Positions 9,601 through 15,443 of a DNA stretch of 64,000 bases are shown one piece after another. The stretch's first letter is position 1, and every line of letters begins with the position of its first letter. Source of the DNA: Sporomusa malonica (GTDB lineage Bacteria; Bacillota; Negativicutes; Sporomusales; Sporomusaceae); NCBI RefSeq assembly GCF_041428715.1, contig NZ_CP155572.1. One strand, given 5' to 3'. The position numbers and the translations under genes were made by a program. The notes beneath the pieces are model-generated. The model was not told the DNA's origin and made no database searches. It worked only from the letters and a program-made list of their open reading frames with translations.

Positions 9601-10072
9601 GATACCCATAGCGCTTAGCGAAAGCTTTGACATCTTCCACATTAGCTACAGGTCCATTGCTGCCTGGTATGACCGGTAACCCTGCAGCCACAGCCTGAGC
9701 GCGGGCATTGATTTTATCGCCAAACATGGATAAATGCTCAATTTCCGGGCCAATAAAGAGTATGCCTTCTTCTTTACAGCGTTTGGCAAGATTAATGTTT
9801 TCAGATAAAAAACCGTAACCTGGGTGAATGGCATCGACATCACGTTTTTTTGCTATGCGAAGAATGGCTTCAATATCCAGATAAGCGTCAACAGGGCTTT
9901 TCTCTTCGCCTACCAGATACGCTTCATCGGCTTTATAGCGGTGTAATGAGAAAATATCTTCTTTGGAATAGATTGCAATTGTGCGTATTCCTAACTCATT
10001 ACAGGCCCGAATGACCCGGATAGCAATTTCGCCACGATTGGCAACCAGCACCGTCTGAATTTTGTTCATCAT
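6620..10072 (-). CDS. pyc: Pyruvate carboxylase
   Basis: 1150 residues, full length for single-chain pyruvate carboxylase, which makes oxaloacetate from pyruvate, bicarbonate and ATP. Domains in order: biotin carboxylase (start VLVANRGEIAIRVIRAC, ATP-grasp GGGGRGMR near residue 165, ERDCSVQRRHQK), carboxyltransferase (LLTDTTLRDAHQSLLATRMR around 540, metal ligands LHMHDTSG), and a C-terminal biotinyl domain with VTEAMKMET, biotin-acceptor Lys about residue 1111. MMNK offers two starts; GGAGGGG lies upstream of both. The gene stands alone on the minus strand. In an acetogen-like organism it would be the anaplerotic entry to C4 acids. Confidence 0.97.
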   Translation of the reverse strand: MMNKIQTVLVANRGEIAIRVIRACNELGIRTIAIYSKEDIFSLHRYKADEAYLVGEEKSPVDAYLDIEAILRIAKKRDVDAIHPGYGFLSENINLAKRCKEEGILFIGPEIEHLSMFGDKINARAQAVAAGLPVIPGSNGPVANVEDVKAFAKRYGYPFIIKAILGGGGRGMRIVRTAASIEESYHRAKSEAKASFGDDQIYLERLLEDPKHIEVQIIGDQYGNVVHLYERDCSVQRRHQKVIEIAPSISLSEELRHEICNAAVKLMKAVGYVSAGTVEFLVTPDQQFYFIEVNPRIQVEHTITEMITGIDIVQAQLHIADGAPLSDDNIGIANQECITCNGHAIQCRVTTEDPANHFMPDTGKITAYRSGGGFGVRLDAGNAYAGSVITPYYDSLLVKVSTWGLTHKSSIAKMKRCLNEFRIRGIKSNIPFLYNVVNHEDFLSGNYFTTFIDTSPELFVFSQPQDRGTKLLNYLAEITINGFEGLDKRPKPSFPPVRLPQVPAGPLPDGTKQILDQRGPDGLVAWIKEQKEVLLTDTTLRDAHQSLLATRMRTHDMVNVISPTAHMLPNLFSLEMWGGATFDVAYRFLKEDPWQRLSDLRKQTPNLLFQMLLRGSNAVGYTSYPDNVIRAFIAQAAEAGIDVFRIFDSLNWLAGMTVSIDAVRRSGKVAEVAICYAGDILDPARTKYDLKYYVNMAKEIEQAGAHILCIKDMAGLLKPEAAYRLISALKETVELPIHLHMHDTSGNGIYSYARAIDAGVDIVDTAIAALSGMSSQPSGNSLYYALQGHARQPKADIRKLNELSHYWEDVRAYYKDFESSLFFPNAEVYQHEMPGGQYSNLRQQAKSLGLESQWDKVKEMYRQVNDMFGDIVKVTPSSKIVGDMALFMVENNLTEDDIYEMGDTLDFPNSVVEFFSGQIGQPYQGFPKELQRIILKGKKPLRKRPGELLEAANFAEIRDTLADTLQRPVTTCDILAYSLYPKVFLDWANFVNSNGDVSILNTPTFFHGLKLREEIRVDIEEGKTLVVKLISIDDPLPDGTRVVNFELNGLPREVAVKDKNIKRVIISRIKAEKDNSNHLGASMTGKVVKVMVEKGDYVKKGEHLVVTEAMKMETTIQAPFDGIIKELYVKPQDPVQTGDLLIELLKAAKA

Positions 10073-10274
10073 AATTCCCCTCCAAAAGCAAACAATAGTG
10101 CAATATTAAAATACAACTGTAATTGGTAATTTACCACTGATTTACAAAAAGCACAAGATACTTTATGAAAAATAGTAAAAGTATAACATTTGAAAAAAAG
10201 GTCGTATTTTTGTAAAGATGAAGGTAAGTCCGTTGGCCGTACAGGCAGGAAGTCGCTTCAATAGGGAGAATAAT

Positions 10275-10382
10275 ATGGAAGTAAACGCTGAAAATCATTG
10301 CAGCAACCATTGCAGCAACCATTGCGGAGGGATACGAGGTTGGATATATTATATGAAGTTGCAGATAGTCTTCGGCTACTAA
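10275..10382 (+). CDS. Small His/Cys-repeat ORF overlapping the thiM start (possible leader peptide)
   Basis: ATG at 10275 with AGGGAGAA just upstream opens a 35-codon ORF whose N-terminal half reads NHCSNHCSNHC, produced by a short direct DNA repeat (CATTGCAGCAAC, about two and a half copies, 10287-10325). It ends at 10382, inside thiM in another frame, so its translation would run through the thiM start region. That arrangement and the metal-ligand-rich repeat make a regulatory leader or a small metal-binding peptide possible. It could also be fortuitous; only the ribosome binding site, the repeat and the overlap can be seen. Confidence 0.35.
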   Translation: MEVNAENHCSNHCSNHCGGIRGWIYYMKLQIVFGY

Positions 10383-11164
10383 GGGAAAAAAGGCCACTTA
10401 TCCACCACATCACAAACTATGTTACTATAAATGACTGTGCCAACGTCACGCTGGGTATTGGTGCGTCCCCAGTTATGGCTGAAGATGTTGATGAAGTAGA
10501 AGAGATGGTTTCTTTCGCTTCGGGTTTGGTATTAAATATGGGGATGCCAAACCCAAGAAAACTAGAAGCAATGATCGTTGCTGGCAAACAAGCTGCTCAC
10601 ATGGGGATTCCTATTGTTTTTGATCCTGTTGGCGTTGGTGCTACCAGGCTGCGAATTGACGCGGCAAACCGAATCCTCGATGAGCTTCAAGTATCTGTGA
10701 TACGCGGCAACCTAGCGGAAATCAAAGCCTTGACAGGGCTAAGAGGCGACATTAAAGGTGTTGACTCAATGGAGCAAGAGGAATACAGCTGGGATATTGT
10801 CCAGAGGCTGTCAGCAAGAGTAGGCTGTGTAGTTGCTGTAACAGGTAAAACTGATGTTGTTGCCAGCAGCAGCCATGTTTGCAGCATCCATAACGGTCAT
10901 GCCATGTTAGCCGGAATTACGGGGACCGGGTGTATGACAACCTCGTTGATCGCTTGTTTTTGCAGTGTGACAAAGGATTCGTTTGTTGGTACCGTCGCCG
11001 GGATTGCAACAATGGGTATCGCGGGAGAGCTTGCCCAGAGAAGCTTGAAAGACCATGAAGGGTTAGGAACTTTCCGGGTGCGGCTTTTTGATGCGATAGC
11101 TACTATGAACCCGGAAACGCTGATTCAGATGATACGATCAGATTATTTGACAATAAGGAGTTAG
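10340..11164 (+). CDS. thiM: Hydroxyethylthiazole kinase ThiM
   Basis: 274 residues from a TTG start at 10340, chosen because GGAGG lies nine bases upstream and the length then matches the family; a longer ATG start at 10298 would encode a repeat-derived tail. ThiM phosphorylates 4-methyl-5-hydroxyethylthiazole for thiamine salvage. Visible family blocks: PLIHHITNYVTINDCANVTL, SPVMAEDVDEVEEM, VFDPVGVGAT, and the catalytic ribokinase-like loop AGITGTGCMTTSLI. It is followed after seven bases by thiW, forming a salvage unit. Unlike thiC there is no recognisable TPP riboswitch upstream. Confidence 0.93.
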   Translation: MDILYEVADSLRLLREKRPLIHHITNYVTINDCANVTLGIGASPVMAEDVDEVEEMVSFASGLVLNMGMPNPRKLEAMIVAGKQAAHMGIPIVFDPVGVGATRLRIDAANRILDELQVSVIRGNLAEIKALTGLRGDIKGVDSMEQEEYSWDIVQRLSARVGCVVAVTGKTDVVASSSHVCSIHNGHAMLAGITGTGCMTTSLIACFCSVTKDSFVGTVAGIATMGIAGELAQRSLKDHEGLGTFRVRLFDAIATMNPETLIQMIRSDYLTIRS

Positions 11165-11171
11165 GTGAACT

Positions 11172-11672
11172 ATGCAAATAAGAAAATTGGCATATACTGC
11201 GATTTTTATGGCTATCGGTGTTCTTTCTGCCCACTTGGTTTATATCCCGGTCGGCATTGCCAAATGTTTTCCTTTACAGCATGTGATCAATATATTGCTT
11301 GCAGTACTTTTGGGAACCCGCTATTCTGTTAGTGCTGCCTTTGGTATATCACTTTTGCGCAACGTTTTGGGAACAGGATCTCTTTTAGCCTTTCCCGGGA
11401 GTATGGTGGGTGCAGCGCTTGCTGGGTTCTTATATAAAAAGACCAATAGCATCTGGGGGGCCATTGCCGGTGAGGTTATCGGCACTGGTGTCATTGGCGC
11501 CTTACTGGCATATCCTGTTGCGAAATATTTTATCGGCTCACCAGTCGGGGCATTCTTCTTTGTTATTCCGTTTATGGTTAGTACTGCCGGAGGCAGTATT
11601 ATTGCCTATTTACTATACAAAACCTCCATTCCCGCAATTCTTTATGAAAAGATTAATGTTGGTGGAAGATAA
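11172..11672 (+). CDS. thiW: ThiW, substrate-binding subunit of an ECF thiazole transporter
   Basis: 166 residues, strongly hydrophobic, with about five membrane segments. The N-terminus MQIRKLAYTAIFMAIGVLSA and the segment FPLQHVINILLAVLLG match the ThiW family of energy-coupling-factor S components, predicted to import the thiamine thiazole moiety. The ECF ATPases and EcfT are not in the window and would be shared. Coupling to thiM (7-base gap) fits import followed by phosphorylation. Confidence 0.9.
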   Translation: MQIRKLAYTAIFMAIGVLSAHLVYIPVGIAKCFPLQHVINILLAVLLGTRYSVSAAFGISLLRNVLGTGSLLAFPGSMVGAALAGFLYKKTNSIWGAIAGEVIGTGVIGALLAYPVAKYFIGSPVGAFFFVIPFMVSTAGGSIIAYLLYKTSIPAILYEKINVGGR

Positions 11673-11775
11673 TGCTTGATAAATATTTCTAATTTATGGT
11701 AATAAATCCAAAGGATGCAGGATTTTAACATTTAGCAACGAATACTTTAATGTAGATAAAATTGAATAGTTAGTA

Positions 11776-11865
11776 ACTCCGAATTTGGCAGTCTAATGGA
11801 AACTACGGCAGCCAAATCGATGGGTTTACCGGGAAATTGGTAAGCCTCCCGTTGCGGAAAGGAGT
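11776..11865 (+). ncRNA. Candidate Moco-type (molybdenum/tungsten cofactor) riboswitch
   Basis: An outer stem ACTCC/GGAGT (11776-11780 with 11861-11865) encloses ATTTGGC/GCCAAAT (11783-11789 with 11811-11817) and GGTTTACC/GGTAAGCC (11823-11830 with 11839-11846). GGAAACTACG in the second element and GCCTCCCG...CGGAAAGGAG at the 3-prime end resemble the conserved segments of the Moco RNA motif as I remember it. A terminator hairpin follows 20 bases later, then the gene for a sigma54 activator beside molybdoenzyme genes. A covariance-model search was not possible here, so the family name rests on consensus memory and context. Confidence 0.6.
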
Positions 11866-11885
11866 CAGTGCTATCTTTTATTGAG

Positions 11886-11922
11886 GCAGAGCGCTCATCC
11901 TTTTGGCGTGCTCTGTTTTTTT
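11886..11922 (+). terminator. Intrinsic terminator below the candidate Moco riboswitch
   Basis: GCAGAGC (11886-11892) pairs with GCTCTGT (11910-11916), extended by an interrupted inner stem, and is followed by TTTTTTT. It lies between the aptamer-like structure and the activator gene at 12001, so it could be the expression platform as well as the thiW terminator. Confidence 0.75.
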
Positions 11923-12000
11923 ATTGCAGTCGATTTACTCTATTTTGGTTTCAGAGGCATACCTTGCGTTGAGTAAAAATCGAGAACAGGCAGGTGACTT

Positions 12001-14031
12001 ATGTCGGTTTACGCTGAAAAAACTATTGATGGTACTTCGGTTGAATGGCGAAGATTTACAGCCACGTTAACCCTCACAGACAAAAATAGCAATTATTCTA
12101 TCAGAACGGAAGTGCTCAATTCATGGATGAGGTGCCGCCAAGCCAGGGTTAATCCTAATAATGACAATATTCATCACAGCCTTGAAAATACCAGCCTTCA
12201 GGTTATGCTGAGACAAAACCGGGAGCTTATTACCGTAGCTAAACCGTTTATGGACAATTTATACCGGATTGTCGCAGGCTCTGGTTTTGTGGTAGCGCTA
12301 ACTGATGTGCGTGGCTATATTATGGAGATATTTGGAGACGAAAATACATTAACTAACCCTATGACTGTCAGTTTTTTTCAGGGAGCAAACTGGAGTGAAA
12401 CGGAAGCCGGTACCAACGCAATAGGTACGGCTCTAGTTATCCAGAAACCGATACAGGTATCAGGTTCTGAACACTACTGCCGCAAGCACCACTGCCTGAC
12501 CTGCTCTGCAGCTCCCATTCTTGACTCAAAAGGTAGGGTTATAGGGATTTTGGACGTTTCCGGAGAATCGACTGCTGCTCATCTTCATACACTGGGGATG
12601 GTGGTGGCTGCTGCTGAAGCGATTACGGCTCAACTGGGGATTCGGAAGAAGAATAATGAATTAAGTGTAATTAATAATCGTCTGACAAATATTTTTAACA
12701 CCATGTCTGACGGCGTCATTATGATTGACAGAAATGGTGTAATTAGTGAACTAAACCCTGTTGCAAAAGAAATATTAGGCTTTGGTTTGAGCTCGCCTGA
12801 AGCCAAACAGGGAGTGCAAGTAGAAAGTATTCTAGGGGCTAAGAGTTTCATCAGAAGAATGTTAAAGTGCAATGAATCCTGCACAGATGTTGAACTTATG
12901 CTAGACACCAGCCAGGGCTTGAGTCATTGTCTGGCCTCTGGCGAACCGGTTACTGATGAGCAAGGTACAGTGATTGGCGGCGTTATTATCCTGCGGCCAA
13001 TCAAGCAAATTCAAAAATTAGTAAATAGGTTCAGCGGTCACTATGGAACGTTACAATTCAGCAATATTATCGGTGAGAGCAAAGAGATTCTTGAAGCCAT
13101 CCGGGTTGCTTCTCTCGCTGCAACGACCATGTCTAATGTACTGCTCCAGGGGGAAAGCGGTACCGGTAAGGAGATTTTCGCCCAGGCTATTCATAATCGA
13201 AGTGAGCGCCGGTCCGGACCTTTTATTGCAGTAAACTGCGGGGCAATACCAAGGGAACTTATTGGGAGTGAACTCTTCGGTTATGTGGATGGAGCTTTCA
13301 CTGGAGCCAAGCGAGGTGGAAAACCAGGGAAATTTGAGCTTGCTACCGGCGGTACGCTATTTTTAGATGAAATTGGTGATATGCCACTTGAGCAGCAAGT
13401 AGCGCTCCTACGGGTCTTACAGGAGAGGAATGTAAACAGAATTGGCTGTGATAAGGTAATTCCTGTTGATGTCAGGGTGATTTGCGCTACCAATAAATGC
13501 TTAATGAAAGAAGTAGAGAAGGGTACTTTCCGGAAAGATCTATATTATCGGCTGGATGTTATATCCATCACAATACCGCCGTTGCGAGAACGCTCAGAGG
13601 ATATCATATCATTATTTAATTATTTTCTAGAAAAGCTGGATAAGAATTGTCGGAGTTTTCAGGTTAATTCCGAGGTGATAGAACGAATCGTAAGGTATAA
13701 CTGGCCTGGCAATGTACGTGAGCTTCAAAACGTGGTGGAACGAATTGTTAGCCTGACCGAAGGACAAACAGTAACATTAGCCAATCTCCCCAAAGAAATA
13801 AGTAATTGGCAGCCGGCTAATACTAGTGAAGGATATCCTCTTACTAAGAATAATTTGGAATCATCAGGCGGGAGGGCGCAGCGACGCCGCTTGGTGGAGG
13901 AGAGCGAAAGACAGGAAATTATTGACTTTCTATCCAAGCATAGGGGGAATGTTAGTCTGACAGCTAGAAATATGGGTATTTCCCGTAATACTTTATATCG
14001 GAAGATGAAGCAGTATGCGATAGACGATTAG
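12001..14031 (+). CDS. Sigma54-dependent transcriptional activator (AcoR-like, GAF-PAS-AAA+-Fis)
   Basis: 676 residues. The N-terminal segment LNSWMRCRQARVNP and a GAF-type domain (about 60-215, with a Cys/His-rich patch CRKHHCLTCS near 160) resemble AcoR-type activators. A PAS domain follows (about 225-330), then the AAA+ domain: Walker A GESGTGKE near 383, sigma54-contacting GAFTGA near 431, Walker B LFLDEIGD near 453. A Fis-type HTH ends the protein (GNVSLTARNMGISRNTLYRK). It lies between a candidate Moco riboswitch and a -24/-12 promoter, with a TGTGTG...CACACA dyad between its stop and that promoter, so it almost certainly drives the molybdoenzyme island. The effector is unknown. Confidence 0.93.
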   Translation: MSVYAEKTIDGTSVEWRRFTATLTLTDKNSNYSIRTEVLNSWMRCRQARVNPNNDNIHHSLENTSLQVMLRQNRELITVAKPFMDNLYRIVAGSGFVVALTDVRGYIMEIFGDENTLTNPMTVSFFQGANWSETEAGTNAIGTALVIQKPIQVSGSEHYCRKHHCLTCSAAPILDSKGRVIGILDVSGESTAAHLHTLGMVVAAAEAITAQLGIRKKNNELSVINNRLTNIFNTMSDGVIMIDRNGVISELNPVAKEILGFGLSSPEAKQGVQVESILGAKSFIRRMLKCNESCTDVELMLDTSQGLSHCLASGEPVTDEQGTVIGGVIILRPIKQIQKLVNRFSGHYGTLQFSNIIGESKEILEAIRVASLAATTMSNVLLQGESGTGKEIFAQAIHNRSERRSGPFIAVNCGAIPRELIGSELFGYVDGAFTGAKRGGKPGKFELATGGTLFLDEIGDMPLEQQVALLRVLQERNVNRIGCDKVIPVDVRVICATNKCLMKEVEKGTFRKDLYYRLDVISITIPPLRERSEDIISLFNYFLEKLDKNCRSFQVNSEVIERIVRYNWPGNVRELQNVVERIVSLTEGQTVTLANLPKEISNWQPANTSEGYPLTKNNLESSGGRAQRRRLVEESERQEIIDFLSKHRGNVSLTARNMGISRNTLYRKMKQYAIDD

Positions 14032-14058
14032 TAGATAAGTGTACCACAATGTCATTTT

Positions 14059-14080
14059 TGTGTGACACTTGTGACACACA
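14059..14080. promoter_or_regulatory. Candidate upstream activator site for the sigma54 activator
   Basis: TGTGTGACACTTGTGACACACA is a near-perfect dyad (TGTGTG/CACACA outer arms, CAC/GTG inner arms). It lies about 160 bases upstream of the -24/-12 promoter at 14241, the spacing expected of an enhancer site, and directly after the activator gene. Confidence 0.6.
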
Positions 14081-14191
14081 TGGAACAATAGAATTGGTAA
14101 GCCAACTGTCTAATAGTAAGCTGGTTAGAGACTCCAATGAGATCCCGTGCCCATGCCTGTTGGCCTGAAAGTGGGGTTTGTCTTCAATCCG

Positions 14192-14227
14192 AGCCAACTG
14201 TCAATAAAAGTTGGCTTTTTTGTTTTT
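14192..14227 (+). terminator. Intrinsic terminator after the sigma54 activator gene
   Basis: AGCCAAC (14192-14198) pairs with GTTGGCT (14210-14216), followed by a T-rich tract. It separates the activator transcript from the -24/-12 promoter at 14241. Confidence 0.8.
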
Positions 14228-14240
14228 AGTGTCCAATAAT

Positions 14241-14255
14241 TGGCATGGAACTTGC
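14241..14255 (+). promoter_or_regulatory. Sigma54 (-24/-12) promoter of the molybdoenzyme island
   Basis: TGGCATGGAACTTGC matches the consensus TGGCAYR-N4-TTGC, with GG (14242-14243) and GC (14254-14255) separated by exactly ten bases. It lies 75 bases upstream of the first gene of the island (14330), downstream of the activator gene, its terminator and a dyad enhancer-like site. Confidence 0.88.
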
Positions 14256-14329
14256 GATTTATTACTTTCAATTAAGTATATTAATGAAGCTAGCCATATA
14301 GCTTTATTTGCAGTTAGGGAGGGCGGTTA

Positions 14330-15355
14330 ATGCGAGCAGTTTCAGTATATGAAGCAGAAGGCATGGTCCTTTGCCACGATGTAACAGAAATCATTCCTGG
14401 TAAGTGTAAAGGAAGAGCGTTTAAAAAAGGACACGTTATCCGAAAAGAAGACATCTCCAGATTGCTAAACATCGGTAAAGAACATATTTACGTGTGGGAA
14501 ATAAACGAACAAACAATTCATGAAAATAATGCAGCAGAAAGATTGGCACATGCAGTAGCTGGATCCGGACTGGTATTTGCCAATGCTGCAGAAGGCAAAG
14601 TCGAATTAAGTGCCGCCAAAAGCGGCTTGTTAAAAATTAATACCGAGGCTCTCGAAAGAATAAACGACATTGAGCAGATTGCAGTGGCCACCTTGCATTC
14701 TAACCAGATGGTAGACATGGGCAGAAAGGTTGCAGGCTGCAAAATTATTCCCCTGGTAATTGAGACAAAAAAGATCCAACTAATTGAAGAGATATGTGCT
14801 GCTTATTATCCGGTGGTGGAGCTTAAACAACTGAATCCGTATAAGGTAGGGGTGGTAACTACCGGCAGCGAGGTTTACCATGGCCGTATCCAAGATTGTT
14901 TTGGGCCTGTGCTGAAAGATAAGTTTGAGCGTTTAGGCAGCTCCATCTTACGTCAAATCTTTGTTCCTGATGATATTTCCATGATTAGTGAAGCAATCCA
15001 TAGTTTACTTATGGAAGGCGCCGATATGATTGTTACTACAGGCGGCATGTCTGTTGACCCTGACGACGTAACCCCTTCCGGTATCCGGGCAGCTGGCGGC
15101 CGGATAGTGACATATGGAGCGCCGACTTTACCAGGAGCTATGTTTATGCTTGCTTATTTTGGGCAAGTTCCGGTGCTAGGTCTGCCTGGGTGTGTAATGT
15201 ATCATAAGAGTACTATATTTGACCTGGTTGTACCACGCATATTGGCCGGCGAGGAACTGTCCCGTAAAGATATCATACGGCTTGGTCATGGTGGGTTGTG
15301 CCTGGTATGCGAAGAATGCCGTTATCCAGAATGTGGGTTTGGAAAAGGTATATAA
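14330..15355 (+). CDS. Molybdopterin-binding (MoeA/MoCF-type) protein
   Basis: 341 residues. The region from about 165 to 310 is a MoCF/MoeA-like molybdopterin-binding domain: KVGVVTTGSEVYHG, the MIVTTGGMSVDPDDVTPSGI block, and PGAMFMLAYFGQVPVLGLPGC. The N-terminal part (YEAEGMVLCHDVTEIIPG...KGRAFKKGH) is that of the stand-alone MoeA-like proteins found beside molybdenum hydroxylases. The tail contains CLVCEECRYPECGFG, a cysteine-rich end that could bind metal. First gene after the sigma54 promoter, with a GGGAGGG site. A role in molybdate insertion or cofactor delivery to the downstream hydroxylase is inferred from family and position. Confidence 0.88.
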   Translation: MRAVSVYEAEGMVLCHDVTEIIPGKCKGRAFKKGHVIRKEDISRLLNIGKEHIYVWEINEQTIHENNAAERLAHAVAGSGLVFANAAEGKVELSAAKSGLLKINTEALERINDIEQIAVATLHSNQMVDMGRKVAGCKIIPLVIETKKIQLIEEICAAYYPVVELKQLNPYKVGVVTTGSEVYHGRIQDCFGPVLKDKFERLGSSILRQIFVPDDISMISEAIHSLLMEGADMIVTTGGMSVDPDDVTPSGIRAAGGRIVTYGAPTLPGAMFMLAYFGQVPVLGLPGCVMYHKSTIFDLVVPRILAGEELSRKDIIRLGHGGLCLVCEECRYPECGFGKGI

Positions 15356-15385
15356 TAATCTGGTTTAGGAAGTCACGTGTATTTC

Positions 15386-15404
15386 GGGGATATGTCAATC
15401 CCCT
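15386..15404 (+). other. Short hairpin between the MoeA-like gene and the hydroxylase gene
   Basis: GGGGAT and ATCCCC form a six-base-pair stem with a six-base loop about 40 bases upstream of the hydroxylase start. There is no T-tract, so it is not a terminator; it may be an mRNA processing or stability element. Confidence 0.35.
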
Positions 15405-15443
15405 GAGATATAAGAACATTCATAAAGGAGAGAGAGAAAACAG

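Noticed and set aside
10287..10325. CRISPR-like repeat
   Set aside because: The CATTGCAGCAAC units are about 12 bases, directly adjacent and only two or three in number, so this is a microsatellite-type repeat in a small ORF.
10073..10339. TPP riboswitch upstream of thiM
   Set aside because: I looked for the CTGAGA and ACCTGAT signatures found before thiC and did not see them here.
14241..14255. Sigma70 promoter for the molybdenum island
   Set aside because: The TGGCAT...TTGC spacing fits sigma54 exactly and no TTGACA/TATAAT pair is as good between the terminator and the first gene.
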